Counted from the stretch's first letter, positions 1 through 9,354 are shown. The stretch is 37,326 nucleotides of DNA from Streptomyces sp. ADI96-02 (GCF_003846185.1 NZ_ML123034.1:3464630-3501955); one strand, 5' to 3'. The notes: generated from the sequence alone by a model not told the origin. A program made the numbers and translations.

Positions 1-4
1 ATCA

Positions 5-110
5 CCTCGGGTCCCGGCCATCACCTTGGGACCCGACCATCACCTTGGGTCCCGGGCAGACCTTGGGTCCCGGGCAGACCTTGGGTCCCGGGCAGACCCT
101 GGGGCCGGGC
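5..110. repeat. 18-bp tandem repeat upstream of purD
   Basis: The unit ccttgggtcccgggcaga occurs three times exactly (43-60, 61-78, 79-96). It is flanked by two diverged copies on the left (about 5-41) and a degenerate one on the right (97-110). No convincing gene lies between the window edge and purD, so this is intergenic; the gene to the left is not visible. Looks like a replication-slippage minisatellite. Confidence 0.8.
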
Positions 111-239
111 TGACGACAGGTCCTGCGGCGACCATGAGTCCCGGGCCGCCGGCGTCCTCTCCCGTGCTTCCCTGCCGCTGTCCGCCCCGCCCTCCCGTCC
201 ACGGATCGGCGCCCGTCGGGGGCCCGCGTGCCCGGCGGC

Positions 240-245
240 TAGGCT
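240..245 (+). promoter_or_regulatory. Candidate -10 element of leaderless purD
   Basis: TAGGCT is followed by exactly 7 nt and then the purD GTG start at 253. There is no Shine-Dalgarno sequence in front of the GTG. A TANNNT hexamer at this distance is typical of leaderless transcription in Streptomyces. Inferred from spacing only. Confidence 0.5.
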
Positions 246-252
246 GCACCCC

Positions 253-1503
<1,251 letters not shown>

Positions 1504-1827
1504 GCCGCCCGGCTCGCCCCCCGGCTCGTCCCCGGCTCGCCCGCCGGACTCCGGCACTCCGCAGCCCCTTTGCCCGCCCCGCGCACCCCCCGGTACGCGG
1601 GGCGGCCGGAGGGGCTGACTCATGGGCGCGGACACGTCAGCAGCTTTACCCAAAGCCATTCCATCGAGTGACGACTGCGCCATCCGGATGACGCCCGCCG
1701 AGGCCCCAACTAGGGTGCGGCGCAGGCGTTCCGGCACTTGGCCCACCGGCATTGCGATGTCGGTGGCGGGTGCCACAGTGGGGGAGTGAGCAACACCGTC
1801 GCGGGGCAGAGGGGGTGACGTCCGGTC
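1504..1827. other. Intergenic region after purD
   Basis: Holds the purD terminator hairpin (1562-1617), then about 200 bp without a convincing gene. A 10-codon micro-ORF starts at GTG 1786 and stops at 1818, ten bases before the next gene. It could be a leader peptide, but its start is only weakly supported (CACAGT, then 6 nt). Confidence 0.5.
1562..1617 (+). terminator. Probable purD terminator hairpin
   Basis: A two-part GC stem: 7 bp (1562-1568 with 1611-1617), a small internal loop, then 9 bp (1575-1583 with 1596-1604). It starts 58 bp after the purD stop. There is no U-run, which is usual for Streptomyces terminators. Confidence 0.6.
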
Positions 1828-3519
1828 GTGTCCGGTATCGATGTGGGTGAGGAGCTGGGTGCGCGGGCCGCACAGGCCCGAGCGCTCGCCCTGCTGCGGA
1901 TCCGCGGCAGGGCGCTGGCCGTGGCGATCCTGCCCACGGCGGCGGCCGTCGTGCTCTTCGCCGCCGCGGCGCAGGGGCACCTCGGCGGCCCGGTGTGGGA
2001 CGGCGTGCGCTGGACGCTGTTCGGTGTGGCCGTCGTCGTCCTGCTGGTCACCGCCGCCGTGGCGACCAGCGTCGCGCGGGCGAAGCCCGCGGTGAGCCCG
2101 ACGGTCCCGGTGCCGGAGGACGGCGCCCCCGATCTCTATCGGCTGGTCCGTGACCTGGCCGCCCGGCTCGACGTGCCCGCGCCGTCGGCCATAGAGCTGA
2201 CCCCGGACTGCGACAGCTGGCTGGAGGACCGTACGCACCGCGCCGCCCGCAGCGGCCCGCAGGCGGATTCCGGGCGGCGCGGGGCCAAGGGCGCCGCGCC
2301 CGTCCTCGTGATCGGCTCGCCGTTCCTGTGGTGGATGAGGGTCGCGGAGCTCCGCGCGGTGCTCGCCCCCGTCGTGGCCGGCACCGGCTCGTCCGCGCAT
2401 CCGGACATAGCCGCGGCCCGGCGGTTCGTCCGGGGGCTGGACGCCGCCGTCGCCGACGCCGCCCTCCCCGGCCGGGGAGCGGTGCGCGGCGCGCCCCTCG
2501 CCTTCGTCGGCTGGATCGCCCGCCTGCTGCTGCGCGCCTGCCGCGACCACGCCGCCGAGATGGAGCGCTGTGTGGCCGCCGCCGCCTCGATGCGGGCGCA
2601 GACGGTCGACTACGGGCTGCGCATCGCCGCCCAGGAGCAGGTCGGCCTCGCGTACGCGGGCTGGGACCGGCTGCTGACCCGCGTCGCGCTGCCGGCCTGG
2701 CGCATGGGGCGCTGGCCCTCCCGGCTGGACGCCGGCGTCGTCTCGGCCCTCACCGAGCTCTCCCGCCGGGACCGGCTGGCCGACGGTTTCACCACGCGCC
2801 TCGGCGAGCGCCCGGCGTGCGACCTCCTGGAGGAGCCGGGGACCGCCGACGAGGCCGCGTCGCTGCTCGCGGCCCGGCTCTTCCACGGTGGTCCGGCGAA
2901 GAGCGGCCCCGACTGGTCGCCGGTGGACTGGCAGCAGTACCCGGAGGAGGTCGTCGACCGGAAGTGGCGCACGGAGGCCGCCCGGCTGAACCGCGTCCTC
3001 GATTCCCTGGGCGCGCCCCCGGCCTCCGCCCCGGCCGCCTCCGCCTCTTCCTCCGATCCGACGGTGCCCACGCTGTCCCGGGTCATGGAGCATCTGACCG
3101 CCCCCGGCGGGGCCGGCGGCCGGCTCGCTGCCGGGATCGGCGCCGCCGTGGCCGGCGAGGAGGGCCCGGCCCCCGCGCCCGGCCCGGCGCAGCCCGCGGC
3201 GGGCGCGGGCGGACCGGACCCGCTGGACCTCTGGGGCCCCGACCCGCTGCCGCTCTTCCCGCTCCAGCCGCCGCGTACGGGTACGGAGCTGCTCGCCGAC
3301 CACGTGGTGGCGATGGTCTGCTGTGCGGCCGTGGACACGGCGGGGGCGGCGCCCGGTCTGGACTGGCTCGACGGGCCGACGCTGCTCGTCGGCGGCGAGC
3401 GCCGGGCCGACCTGGCGTCCCCGGTCCTCAGTCTCGTCGAGGACGGCGACCCGGGCCCGCTGCGGACCTGGCTCGCCGAGGTGGGAGTGCGGTCCGACAA
3501 ACCGGTCCGGCTGGTCTGA
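1828..3519 (+). CDS. Membrane protein related to M48 peptidases, zinc motif lost
   Basis: 563 residues with two N-terminal membrane segments (about 31-50 and 63-83) and a long cytoplasmic or extracytoplasmic domain. The layout resembles HtpX/M48 metallopeptidases: an 'LYRLVRDLAARLDVPAPS' segment (103-120) precedes the core helix. That helix reads LRAVLAPVVAG (175-185), where active members have LRAVLAHELGH. Both zinc histidines and the catalytic glutamate are therefore absent. A later AEMERCVAAA segment corresponds to the region of the third ligand. The C-terminal third contains Ala/Pro-rich linkers (roughly 395-445). Start: GTG 1828, with a purine-rich gagggggtg upstream. Probably a pseudo-protease; function unknown. 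The family link rests on motif alignment by eye. Confidence 0.75.
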   Translation: MSGIDVGEELGARAAQARALALLRIRGRALAVAILPTAAAVVLFAAAAQGHLGGPVWDGVRWTLFGVAVVVLLVTAAVATSVARAKPAVSPTVPVPEDGAPDLYRLVRDLAARLDVPAPSAIELTPDCDSWLEDRTHRAARSGPQADSGRRGAKGAAPVLVIGSPFLWWMRVAELRAVLAPVVAGTGSSAHPDIAAARRFVRGLDAAVADAALPGRGAVRGAPLAFVGWIARLLLRACRDHAAEMERCVAAAASMRAQTVDYGLRIAAQEQVGLAYAGWDRLLTRVALPAWRMGRWPSRLDAGVVSALTELSRRDRLADGFTTRLGERPACDLLEEPGTADEAASLLAARLFHGGPAKSGPDWSPVDWQQYPEEVVDRKWRTEAARLNRVLDSLGAPPASAPAASASSSDPTVPTLSRVMEHLTAPGGAGGRLAAGIGAAVAGEEGPAPAPGPAQPAAGAGGPDPLDLWGPDPLPLFPLQPPRTGTELLADHVVAMVCCAAVDTAGAAPGLDWLDGPTLLVGGERRADLASPVLSLVEDGDPGPLRTWLAEVGVRSDKPVRLV

Positions 3520-4260
3520 CGCAGCCGGCCGGAGCGGTGCGGCCGACGCGGCTGCCGCGGCTGACGCACCCGGTACGGGACGGCCGAGAGGCCCGGTCCG
3601 GTTGGCGTGACGTGACGCGACCGAGAGGCCCGGTCCGGCCGGACGCGTACGCAGCGGCCCACGCCTCCCGGACGCCGCCGCCACGACGCGTGCGGTCGGT
3701 CCGCCCGGCCCGCCGAGTTCATCCGGCGCGTCGAGTTCGTCCGACCCGTCGAGTCCGTCCGGCGCGTCGAGTCCGTCACGTCCGTCCCGTCGGTTCAGCC
3801 TTCCGGTCCTTCCGGTCCTTCCGGTCCTTCCGGTCCTTCCGGTCCTTCCGGTCCTTCCGGTTCATCCGGTCCATACCAGTCCATCCAGTCCGTTCGGTCC
3901 GTTCGTATGGCGCGGGTCAAGTGGCCGGACGACCGTGCACCGAGCCAACGCGATGAGGGCCGACCGGGCGGGTCGGGAGCGCGCCCGCATGCTTCCGCGC
4001 CCCCTGGGCGCACGCGCGCCCCCTCCCGCTGAGCGCGTGCCTCTCCCCAGCGGGTGCAGGGCCGCCCCTTCCCGGACACCTCCGCGCCCCCACCGGACGC
4101 ATCCGCGCCGGAGGGACAAATCAGGCCGGAGCGACAGGTTCCGTTCACGTCAATTCGCGACGAAGGGTGACGGGCCGCGTGCGTTATGTGATGTGCTGGG
4201 GGTCGGCGCTGACGTCGGATGCGCCACAGTTGTCCGGGGGATCTGAGGGAGGGGCGCGGC
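3520..4260. other. Gene-free stretch with repeats
   Basis: 740 bp with no ORF that has Streptomyces-like codon use and a plausible start. From about 3700 to 3782 an imperfect ~24-bp motif around gcgcgtcgagtccgtccg repeats. From 3801 to 3863 there is a clean 9-bp repeat. The last 100 bp should contain the promoter of the gene at 4261, but I see no clear -35/-10 pair. Confidence 0.5.
3801..3863. repeat. 9-bp tandem repeat (ttccggtcc)n
   Basis: Six perfect head-to-tail copies (3801-3854) plus a seventh with one change (3855-3863). Because 9 is a multiple of 3, it reads as Phe-Arg-Ser on one strand and Glu-Gly-Pro on the other. That produces collagen-like spurious ORFs. Confidence 0.9.
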
Positions 4261-5724
4261 ATGGGGGCGGAGCACATTCGCCGATGGGAATCGGGGGCTC
4301 TCGCGCACGCCGTGAGCGATCCCTTCGGCCAGGGCCCGCTGCCCTGGCTACGCGGCAGTGAGAACTACTTCGACGACACCGGCCAGGTCGTCCCCTGGTA
4401 CGTGGACCCGGACCTCGGCCGCAGCGGCATCGGCGGCGGGACCCGCACGGCCGACGACGTGGGCCGGCAGATCAAGGGCTTCGTCTCGCCCGCCGCGGCG
4501 GCCCCCGGCGAGGCGATCGACTTCCACATCACGGTCGACCCGCCCCAGCAGTTCTCCGTGGACATCTACCGCATCGGTCACTACGGGGGCGACGGCGCCT
4601 CCAAGATCACCACGAGCCCGCGCCTCTCCGGCATCGTCCAGCCCGCCCCGCTGGCCGCCGACCGGACCGTCTCCTGCCACCACTGGTGGATGTCCTGGCG
4701 GCTCCAGATCCCGAGCTACTGGTCCGTCGGCGCGTACGTGGCCGTCCTGACCACCGCCGACGGCTACCGCTCGCACATCCCGTTCACGGTCCGCCACGAC
4801 CACCCCGCCGACCTGCTGCTCCTGCTGCCCGACATCACATGGCAGGCGTACAACCTCTATCCGGAGGACGGCCGCACGGGAGCCAGCCTCTACCACGCCT
4901 GGGACGAGCGGGGCCGGCTCCTCGGCGAGGAGGACGCGGCCGTCACGATCTCCTTCGACCGGCCGTTCGCCGGGGCCGGGCTGCCGCTGCACGTGGGGCA
5001 CGCGTACGACTTCATCCGCTGGGCCGAGCGGTACGGCTACGACCTCGCCTACGCGGACGCCCGCGACCTGCACGCGGGCCGCGTCGACCCGAGCCGCTAC
5101 CGGGGCCTGGTCTTCCCAGGCCACGACGAGTACTGGTCGCTGCCCATGCGCCGGGCCGCCGAACGCGCCAGGGACTCCGGCACCTCGCTCGTCTTCCTCT
5201 CCGCCAACACCATGTACTGGCAGGTCGGTCTGGCCCCGTCCGCCTCCGGCGTCCCGGACCGCCTCCTGACGTGCCGCAAGCGCCGCGGCCCCGGGAAGTC
5301 GGCGCTCTGGCGGGAGGTGGACCGGCCCGAGCAGCAGCTGCTGGGCATCCAGTACGCGGGCCGGGTGCCCGAACCCCACCCGCTGGTCGTGCGGAACGCC
5401 GAGCACTGGCTGTGGGACTCGACCGGGGCCGTGGAGGGCGACGAGATCGGCGGCCTGGTCGCGGGCGAGGCCGACCGCTACTTCCCGCGCACCAGCCTGC
5501 CGGAGCACGACAACCGCATCCTGCTGGCGCACTCCCCGTACCGGGACTCCGAAGGGGCCGACCGGCACCAGGAGACCTCGCTGTACCAGGCTCCCTCCGG
5601 TGCGCTCGTCTTCGCCTCCGGCACCTTCGCCTGGTCACCGGCGCTGGACCGGCCCGGCCACATCGACTCCCGGATCCAGCAGGCGACGGCGAACCTCCTC
5701 GACCGGATCTGCAAGCGGGACTGA
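4261..5724 (+). CDS. N,N-dimethylformamidase beta-subunit-like protein
   Basis: 487 residues resembling the C-terminal catalytic part of the large subunit of N,N-dimethylformamidase, an iron-dependent amidohydrolase. Family-type features include an N-terminal beta-sandwich-like region with DIYRIGHYGG (101-110), TWQAYNLYP (193-201) and a GHDEYWS motif (287-293) that in this family lies at the metal site. I see no signal peptide or membrane segment, so it is probably cytoplasmic. ATG 4261 is preferred over the upstream in-frame ATG at 4219 because gagggagggg lies just before it. No small (alpha) subunit gene is adjacent, unlike true DMFase operons, so the substrate is open. It is followed 95 bp later by purC, which has its own ribosome-binding site. 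Confidence 0.8.
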   Translation: MGAEHIRRWESGALAHAVSDPFGQGPLPWLRGSENYFDDTGQVVPWYVDPDLGRSGIGGGTRTADDVGRQIKGFVSPAAAAPGEAIDFHITVDPPQQFSVDIYRIGHYGGDGASKITTSPRLSGIVQPAPLAADRTVSCHHWWMSWRLQIPSYWSVGAYVAVLTTADGYRSHIPFTVRHDHPADLLLLLPDITWQAYNLYPEDGRTGASLYHAWDERGRLLGEEDAAVTISFDRPFAGAGLPLHVGHAYDFIRWAERYGYDLAYADARDLHAGRVDPSRYRGLVFPGHDEYWSLPMRRAAERARDSGTSLVFLSANTMYWQVGLAPSASGVPDRLLTCRKRRGPGKSALWREVDRPEQQLLGIQYAGRVPEPHPLVVRNAEHWLWDSTGAVEGDEIGGLVAGEADRYFPRTSLPEHDNRILLAHSPYRDSEGADRHQETSLYQAPSGALVFASGTFAWSPALDRPGHIDSRIQQATANLLDRICKRD

Positions 5725-5819
5725 CGTTCCGGCCCCGGCGACACGCCCCCGCTCCCGCGCCCGCCTCCCGGATACGGGACAATCGGAACCGCTCCTGGAT
5801 CAACCTACGCGGAGGCAGC

Positions 5820-6743
5820 GTGTCCGGTTTTGTAGAAAAGCCCGAGCCCGTCGAGGTCCCGGGCCTCACCCACCTGCACACCGGCAAGGTGCGTGACCTG
5901 TACCGGAACGAGGCGGGCGACCTGGTCATGGTCGCCAGCGACCGGGTCTCCGCGTACGACTGGGTCCTGCCCACCGAGATCCCCGACAAGGGCCGGGTCC
6001 TCACCCGGCTGTCGCTCTGGTGGTTCGACCAGCTCGCCGACCTCGTGCCCAACCACGTCATCTCCACCGAGCTGCCGCCCGGCGCCCCGGCCGACTGGGC
6101 GGGCCGCACCCTCGTCTGCCGGTCCCTGCGGATGATCCCCATCGAGTGCGTGGCCCGCGGCTATCTCACCGGTTCCGGTCTCGTCGAGTACGACGCGACG
6201 CGCACGGTCTGCGGCATCGGCCTCCCCGAGGGACTGGTCAACGGCTCCGAGCTGCCGGGTCCGATCTTCACCCCGGCCGCCAAGGCCGCCGTCGGCGACC
6301 ATGACGAGAACGTCAGTTACGAGCAGATCGCCCGCGAGGTCGGCGTCGAGACGGCCGCCCAACTGCGCCAGACGACCATGGACGTCTACCGACGGGCCCG
6401 GGACATCGCGCACGAGCGCGGGATCATCCTGGCCGACACCAAGTTCGAGTTCGGCTTCGAGACCGCCACCGCCACCGCCGACGGCGGCGAGCGGCTGATC
6501 CTCGCCGACGAGGTGCTGACCCCGGACTCCTCGCGCTTCTGGCCCGCCACGACCTGGCAGCCGGGCCGCGCGCAGCCCTCGTACGACAAGCAGTTCGTGC
6601 GGGACTGGCTGACCTCGCCGGCCTCCGGCTGGGACCGCAGGGGCGAGCAGTCGCCCCCGCCGCTCCCGCCGGAGATCGTGGAGGCGACCCGTGCCAAGTA
6701 CATCGAGGCGTACGAGGTGCTGACCGGCTCCAACTGGGCGTAG
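5820..6743 (+). CDS. purC: Phosphoribosylaminoimidazole-succinocarboxamide synthase (SAICAR synthetase) PurC
   Basis: Condenses CAIR with aspartate using ATP to give SAICAR. The 307 residues are of the longer actinobacterial/yeast-like class. Diagnostic motifs are GKVRDLY near residue 22, SDRVSAYDWVLPTEIPDKG (about 40-58), IPIECVARGYLTGSG (about 106-120) and DTKFEFGF (about 206-213). The GTG start at 5820 is fixed by ggagg 5 nt upstream and by the family N-terminus. It ends 15 bp before a perfect 15-bp terminator stem and so forms its own transcription unit, or one with the DMFase-like gene. Confidence 0.97.
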   Translation: MSGFVEKPEPVEVPGLTHLHTGKVRDLYRNEAGDLVMVASDRVSAYDWVLPTEIPDKGRVLTRLSLWWFDQLADLVPNHVISTELPPGAPADWAGRTLVCRSLRMIPIECVARGYLTGSGLVEYDATRTVCGIGLPEGLVNGSELPGPIFTPAAKAAVGDHDENVSYEQIAREVGVETAAQLRQTTMDVYRRARDIAHERGIILADTKFEFGFETATATADGGERLILADEVLTPDSSRFWPATTWQPGRAQPSYDKQFVRDWLTSPASGWDRRGEQSPPPLPPEIVEATRAKYIEAYEVLTGSNWA

Positions 6744-6758
6744 CACGCGATGAGATGC

Positions 6759-6793
6759 GAGAAGGCCCCCGTCCTCGGGACGGGGGCCTTCTC
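6759..6793. terminator. Bidirectional terminator, purC / tRNA-Gly
   Basis: A perfect 15-bp stem (6759-6773 with 6779-6793) with a 5-nt loop. It lies 15 bp after the purC stop and directly abuts the 3' end of the minus-strand tRNA-Gly, so it can serve both converging transcripts. Confidence 0.85.
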
Positions 6794-6795
6794 GG

Positions 6796-6871
6796 TGGAG
6801 CGAACGACGAGGTTCGAACTCGCGACCTCAACCTTGGCAAGGTTGCGCTCTACCAGCTGAGCTACGTTCGC
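6796..6871 (-). tRNA. tRNA-Gly (anticodon GCC), CCA encoded
   Basis: Reading the minus strand, a 7-bp acceptor stem (GCGAACG/CGTTCGC), D-arm TAGCTCAGCTGGTAGAGC, anticodon loop TTGCCAA and T-loop TTCGAAC are all present. The 3' CCA is encoded (76 nt in total). A second GCC isoacceptor lies at 9355-9427 without CCA. Confidence 0.95.
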
Positions 6872-6894
6872 AGGGCGCCGAAGCGCGAGGCCCA

Positions 6895-7605
6895 CTATAC
6901 CCAACCCCGCTCACGCGCGAGACGCACGGCCGCGTGCCGGTTCTCCACCCCCAGCTTGGACACGACCGAGGACAGGTAGTTTCGCACGGTGCCCTGCGAC
7001 AGCGAAGCGCGTTCCGCCACCTCGGCGATCGGCGCCCCGTCCGCCGCCAGCTCCAGCACCTCGGTCTCCCTGGCCGTCAGTGGGGAGTCGCCGGCGGCGA
7101 TGGCATCGGCCGCCAACTCGTGTTCCACGTAACGGTTTCCGGCGTGGACCGTGCGGATGATCTCGGCGAGCCGCCGGGCGCTGACCGTCTTCGGCACGAA
7201 CCCGCGCACCCCGGCGGTGAGGGCCCGCTTCAGGTGTCCGGGCCGGCCGTGGCTCGTCACGATCATGGTCCGGCAGCCGGGCAGTTCGGTACGCAGGGAT
7301 GTGGCGACCTTCACACCGTCGACGCCCGGCATCTGGAGGTCCAGGACGGCGACGTCGGGCCGGTGCGCCAGCGCCATGGCGAGCGCCTCGGGGCCGGACG
7401 CCGCCTCGGCGACCACCAGGAGGTCGTCCTCCAGCGCGAGCAGGGCCGCCAGAGCGCCCCGGATCAGATGCTCGTCGTCGGCCAGCAGGACGCGGATCCG
7501 GGACGGGGGGACCGTCCCGGCCTCCGGTGCTTCCCGTGCTTCCCCGGCTTCCCTCACTTCCCCGGTTTCCCCGGCTACCCCGCCCCGCTGTTCGTGCTCG
7601 GCCAT
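6895..7605 (-). CDS. NarL/FixJ-family response regulator
   Basis: 236 residues. An unusual 36-residue Glu/Gly/Ala-rich N-terminal extension precedes a receiver domain with the acidic pair D43-D44, phospho-acceptor D89 (VAVLDLQMPG) and the conserved lysine in GFVPK. A LuxR-type helix-turn-helix follows (about 172-236: LTARETEVLELAADG, then LSQGTVRNYLSSVVSKLG). The ATG at 7605 shares one base with the TGA of the kinase gene, giving translational coupling, and ggaagggg lies upstream. It is probably phosphorylated by that kinase and may bind the inverted repeat at 9274-9309. It ends only 23 bp before tRNA-Gly. Target genes are not evident from the sequence. Confidence 0.93.
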   Translation of the reverse strand: MAEHEQRGGVAGETGEVREAGEAREAPEAGTVPPSRIRVLLADDEHLIRGALAALLALEDDLLVVAEAASGPEALAMALAHRPDVAVLDLQMPGVDGVKVATSLRTELPGCRTMIVTSHGRPGHLKRALTAGVRGFVPKTVSARRLAEIIRTVHAGNRYVEHELAADAIAAGDSPLTARETEVLELAADGAPIAEVAERASLSQGTVRNYLSSVVSKLGVENRHAAVRLARERGWV

Positions 7606-9095
7606 CACACGGCCCCTTCCACGTGAGTCCTGTCCCCGCCGTCCGTACGCGGCTCCGGCACCGGAATCCGCGCGGTCAGCCTGAAGTGTCCCTTCCTTCC
7701 CGTCGCGCCCGCCTCCAACGTGCCGTCGAGCAGGGCGAGCCGGTCCCGGAGTCCGGCAAGCCCCGTACCCTGCCCCGTTTCCGTGCCCCGCCCCCTCCGC
7801 ATGCCCCTTCCCGGCCCGGTGCCCGCACCGGCCGCCGCGGTGCGGTCCGCGTCCGCGTCCCCGGCCCCGGCTCCCGTGGCGTCCTCCGCCCCGGCCCCTG
7901 CGGCACCCGCGCGGTCCTCGGCCCCGTCCGTCGGGCCGGCCCCGTCGTTCTCCACCGTCAACGTCACCTCCGTGCCGCCCTCGGTCCCGTCCCGCTCGCC
8001 CGACGAGAGCCGGATCGTGCACCGCGCGGGGTCCCCGTGCCGCAGCACGTTCGTGGTCGCCTCCCGCACCACCCACCCCAGGGCCGACCGGACCTCCGGC
8101 GGAAGCCCGTCCTCCGCATCCGGGTCCGCGCGTCCGACGTCCAGCCCCCGCACCTCGCACGCGATGCCCGCCGCCCGCAGAACGCCCTGCGCGCCCGCCA
8201 GTTCGGTCTGCAGGTCGGCCTCCCGGTAGCCGCGCACGACTTCCCGGATCTCGCGCTGCGACTCCTGCGCGATCCGCTGTACCTCGGCCATCTGCGGCAC
8301 GGCCTCCGGGCGTCCCCGCTCGGCCAGTTGGACGGCCAGCTCGCTCTTGAGGGCCATCACCGCGAGGTTGCGGCCCAGTACGTCGTGGATGTCCCGTCCG
8401 AAGCGGAGCCGCTCCTCCGCGACGGCCAGCCGGGTCCGGATCTCGCGGGTCGCCTCCAGCTCCCGTACGACGCCGACGAGCCAGGCGGAGAAGACGTACG
8501 AGACGACGAAGAGCGAACCGGCGGCGGCGACGCCCACGAAGTCCAGCCAGGTCTGCCGCCACCCCAGGCCGAGCAGCGCGGTCGCGGCGGCCGTTCCCGC
8601 GGAGGCGACGAGCACCGTGCCCACCCGCTGCCGCGTCGTGCGCTGGCAGAGTGCGAACGTGCCGAGGCCGAACGCGGCGATGCCCATGAGCAGGAGGCCG
8701 AAGCCGTCCTCCTGGGCGTCGATCGTCCCGGCGTCCAGGAGGACCAGCAGCGTCAGTACCGCGCCTCCGGAGAGCGCGGCGGAGGCCGCCATCAGCGTCA
8801 CGGGCCGCTCGCGCCGCCCGCACTGCCATTCCAGGGCCCGGGTGGCCACGACCGAGGTCATCACGGAGTGCGCGAGCATCAGCAGGAACAGCCAGAAGCT
8901 GACCGGCTGCCGGTCGCCGAGGAGGAGCGGTACGCCCAGCACACCGGCCTCCGTGCCCGCCAGAGCCTGGAACGTGAACCGCGTGTAGAGCTCGGCCTTC
9001 GCCGGGTCGCCCTGGACGGGCTTCCGCCCGGGCCACCGGAGTCCGCCCGCCGCCGCGGCTGCCGCGGCTCCCGTGGTCTTCTTCGTCGGCGTCAT
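7605..9095 (-). CDS. Membrane sensor histidine kinase (HisKA_3 class)
   Basis: 496 residues from ATG 9095 (GTG 9107 is an alternative). The first 210 residues hold about five to six membrane segments with no large extracytoplasmic loop, suggesting sensing within or near the membrane. The dimerisation helix contains FGRDIHDVLGRN with phospho-acceptor H237. The ATPase domain has REATTNVLRHG (N box), VENDGAG (G1) and GTGLAGLRDR (G2). About 50 Gly/Ala/Asp/Arg-rich residues separate G1 and G2, far more than in typical members, so the ATP lid is expanded. It overlaps the downstream response regulator start by one base. The pair forms a two-gene operon transcribed from the 9108-9354 region. Confidence 0.93.
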   Translation of the reverse strand: MTPTKKTTGAAAAAAAGGLRWPGRKPVQGDPAKAELYTRFTFQALAGTEAGVLGVPLLLGDRQPVSFWLFLLMLAHSVMTSVVATRALEWQCGRRERPVTLMAASAALSGGAVLTLLVLLDAGTIDAQEDGFGLLLMGIAAFGLGTFALCQRTTRQRVGTVLVASAGTAAATALLGLGWRQTWLDFVGVAAAGSLFVVSYVFSAWLVGVVRELEATREIRTRLAVAEERLRFGRDIHDVLGRNLAVMALKSELAVQLAERGRPEAVPQMAEVQRIAQESQREIREVVRGYREADLQTELAGAQGVLRAAGIACEVRGLDVGRADPDAEDGLPPEVRSALGWVVREATTNVLRHGDPARCTIRLSSGERDGTEGGTEVTLTVENDGAGPTDGAEDRAGAAGAGAEDATGAGAGDADADRTAAAGAGTGPGRGMRRGRGTETGQGTGLAGLRDRLALLDGTLEAGATGRKGHFRLTARIPVPEPRTDGGDRTHVEGAV

Positions 9096-9273
9096 GGCCT
9101 CTCTCACTCCGGAAGGGAGGTTCCTCGCCGTGTCTTCCGCGATTACCGCGCGATCTGCGGACTGAGGATCCGATCCGCCCTCTCATGGGTGCGCTGCGAT
9201 CTCACTCCGGCGATCCCGTCGCCGTTGATGCTCAGACTTCCGCCCGATCGGCCTCGCCGGCAGTGCGTGCTGT

Positions 9274-9309
9274 CATCACCGCGCATGACAAACGTCATGC
9301 GCGGTGATG
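9274..9309 (-). promoter_or_regulatory. Perfect 16-bp inverted repeat upstream of the kinase operon
   Basis: catcaccgcgcatgac (9274-9289) is exactly complementary to 9294-9309 around a 4-nt centre, aaac. It lies about 180 bp upstream of the kinase start. Dimeric NarL-type regulators typically bind such symmetric sites, so an autoregulatory operator is a reasonable guess. It could also be an RNA hairpin. Confidence 0.6.
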
Positions 9310-9315
9310 CACGAC

Positions 9316-9346
9316 AAAGGCCCTGACCGAATCGGTCAGGGCCTTT
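9316..9346 (-). terminator. Terminator of tRNA-Gly(GCC)
   Basis: A 13-bp perfect stem aaaggccctgacc (9316-9328 with 9334-9346) with a 5-nt loop, 9 bp beyond the 3' end of the minus-strand tRNA. The minus-strand transcript carries only AAAGG on the left arm and CCTTT on the right, with no further U-run. Confidence 0.8.
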
Positions 9347-9354
9347 GATCACTG

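Noticed and set aside
3795..4277. A minus-strand ORF ending in collagen-like Pro-Glu-Gly repeats
   Set aside because: The repeat is only the 9-bp minisatellite read on the other strand. The rest of the frame has atypical codon use and no ribosome-binding site, and it runs antisense into the start of the DMFase-like gene.
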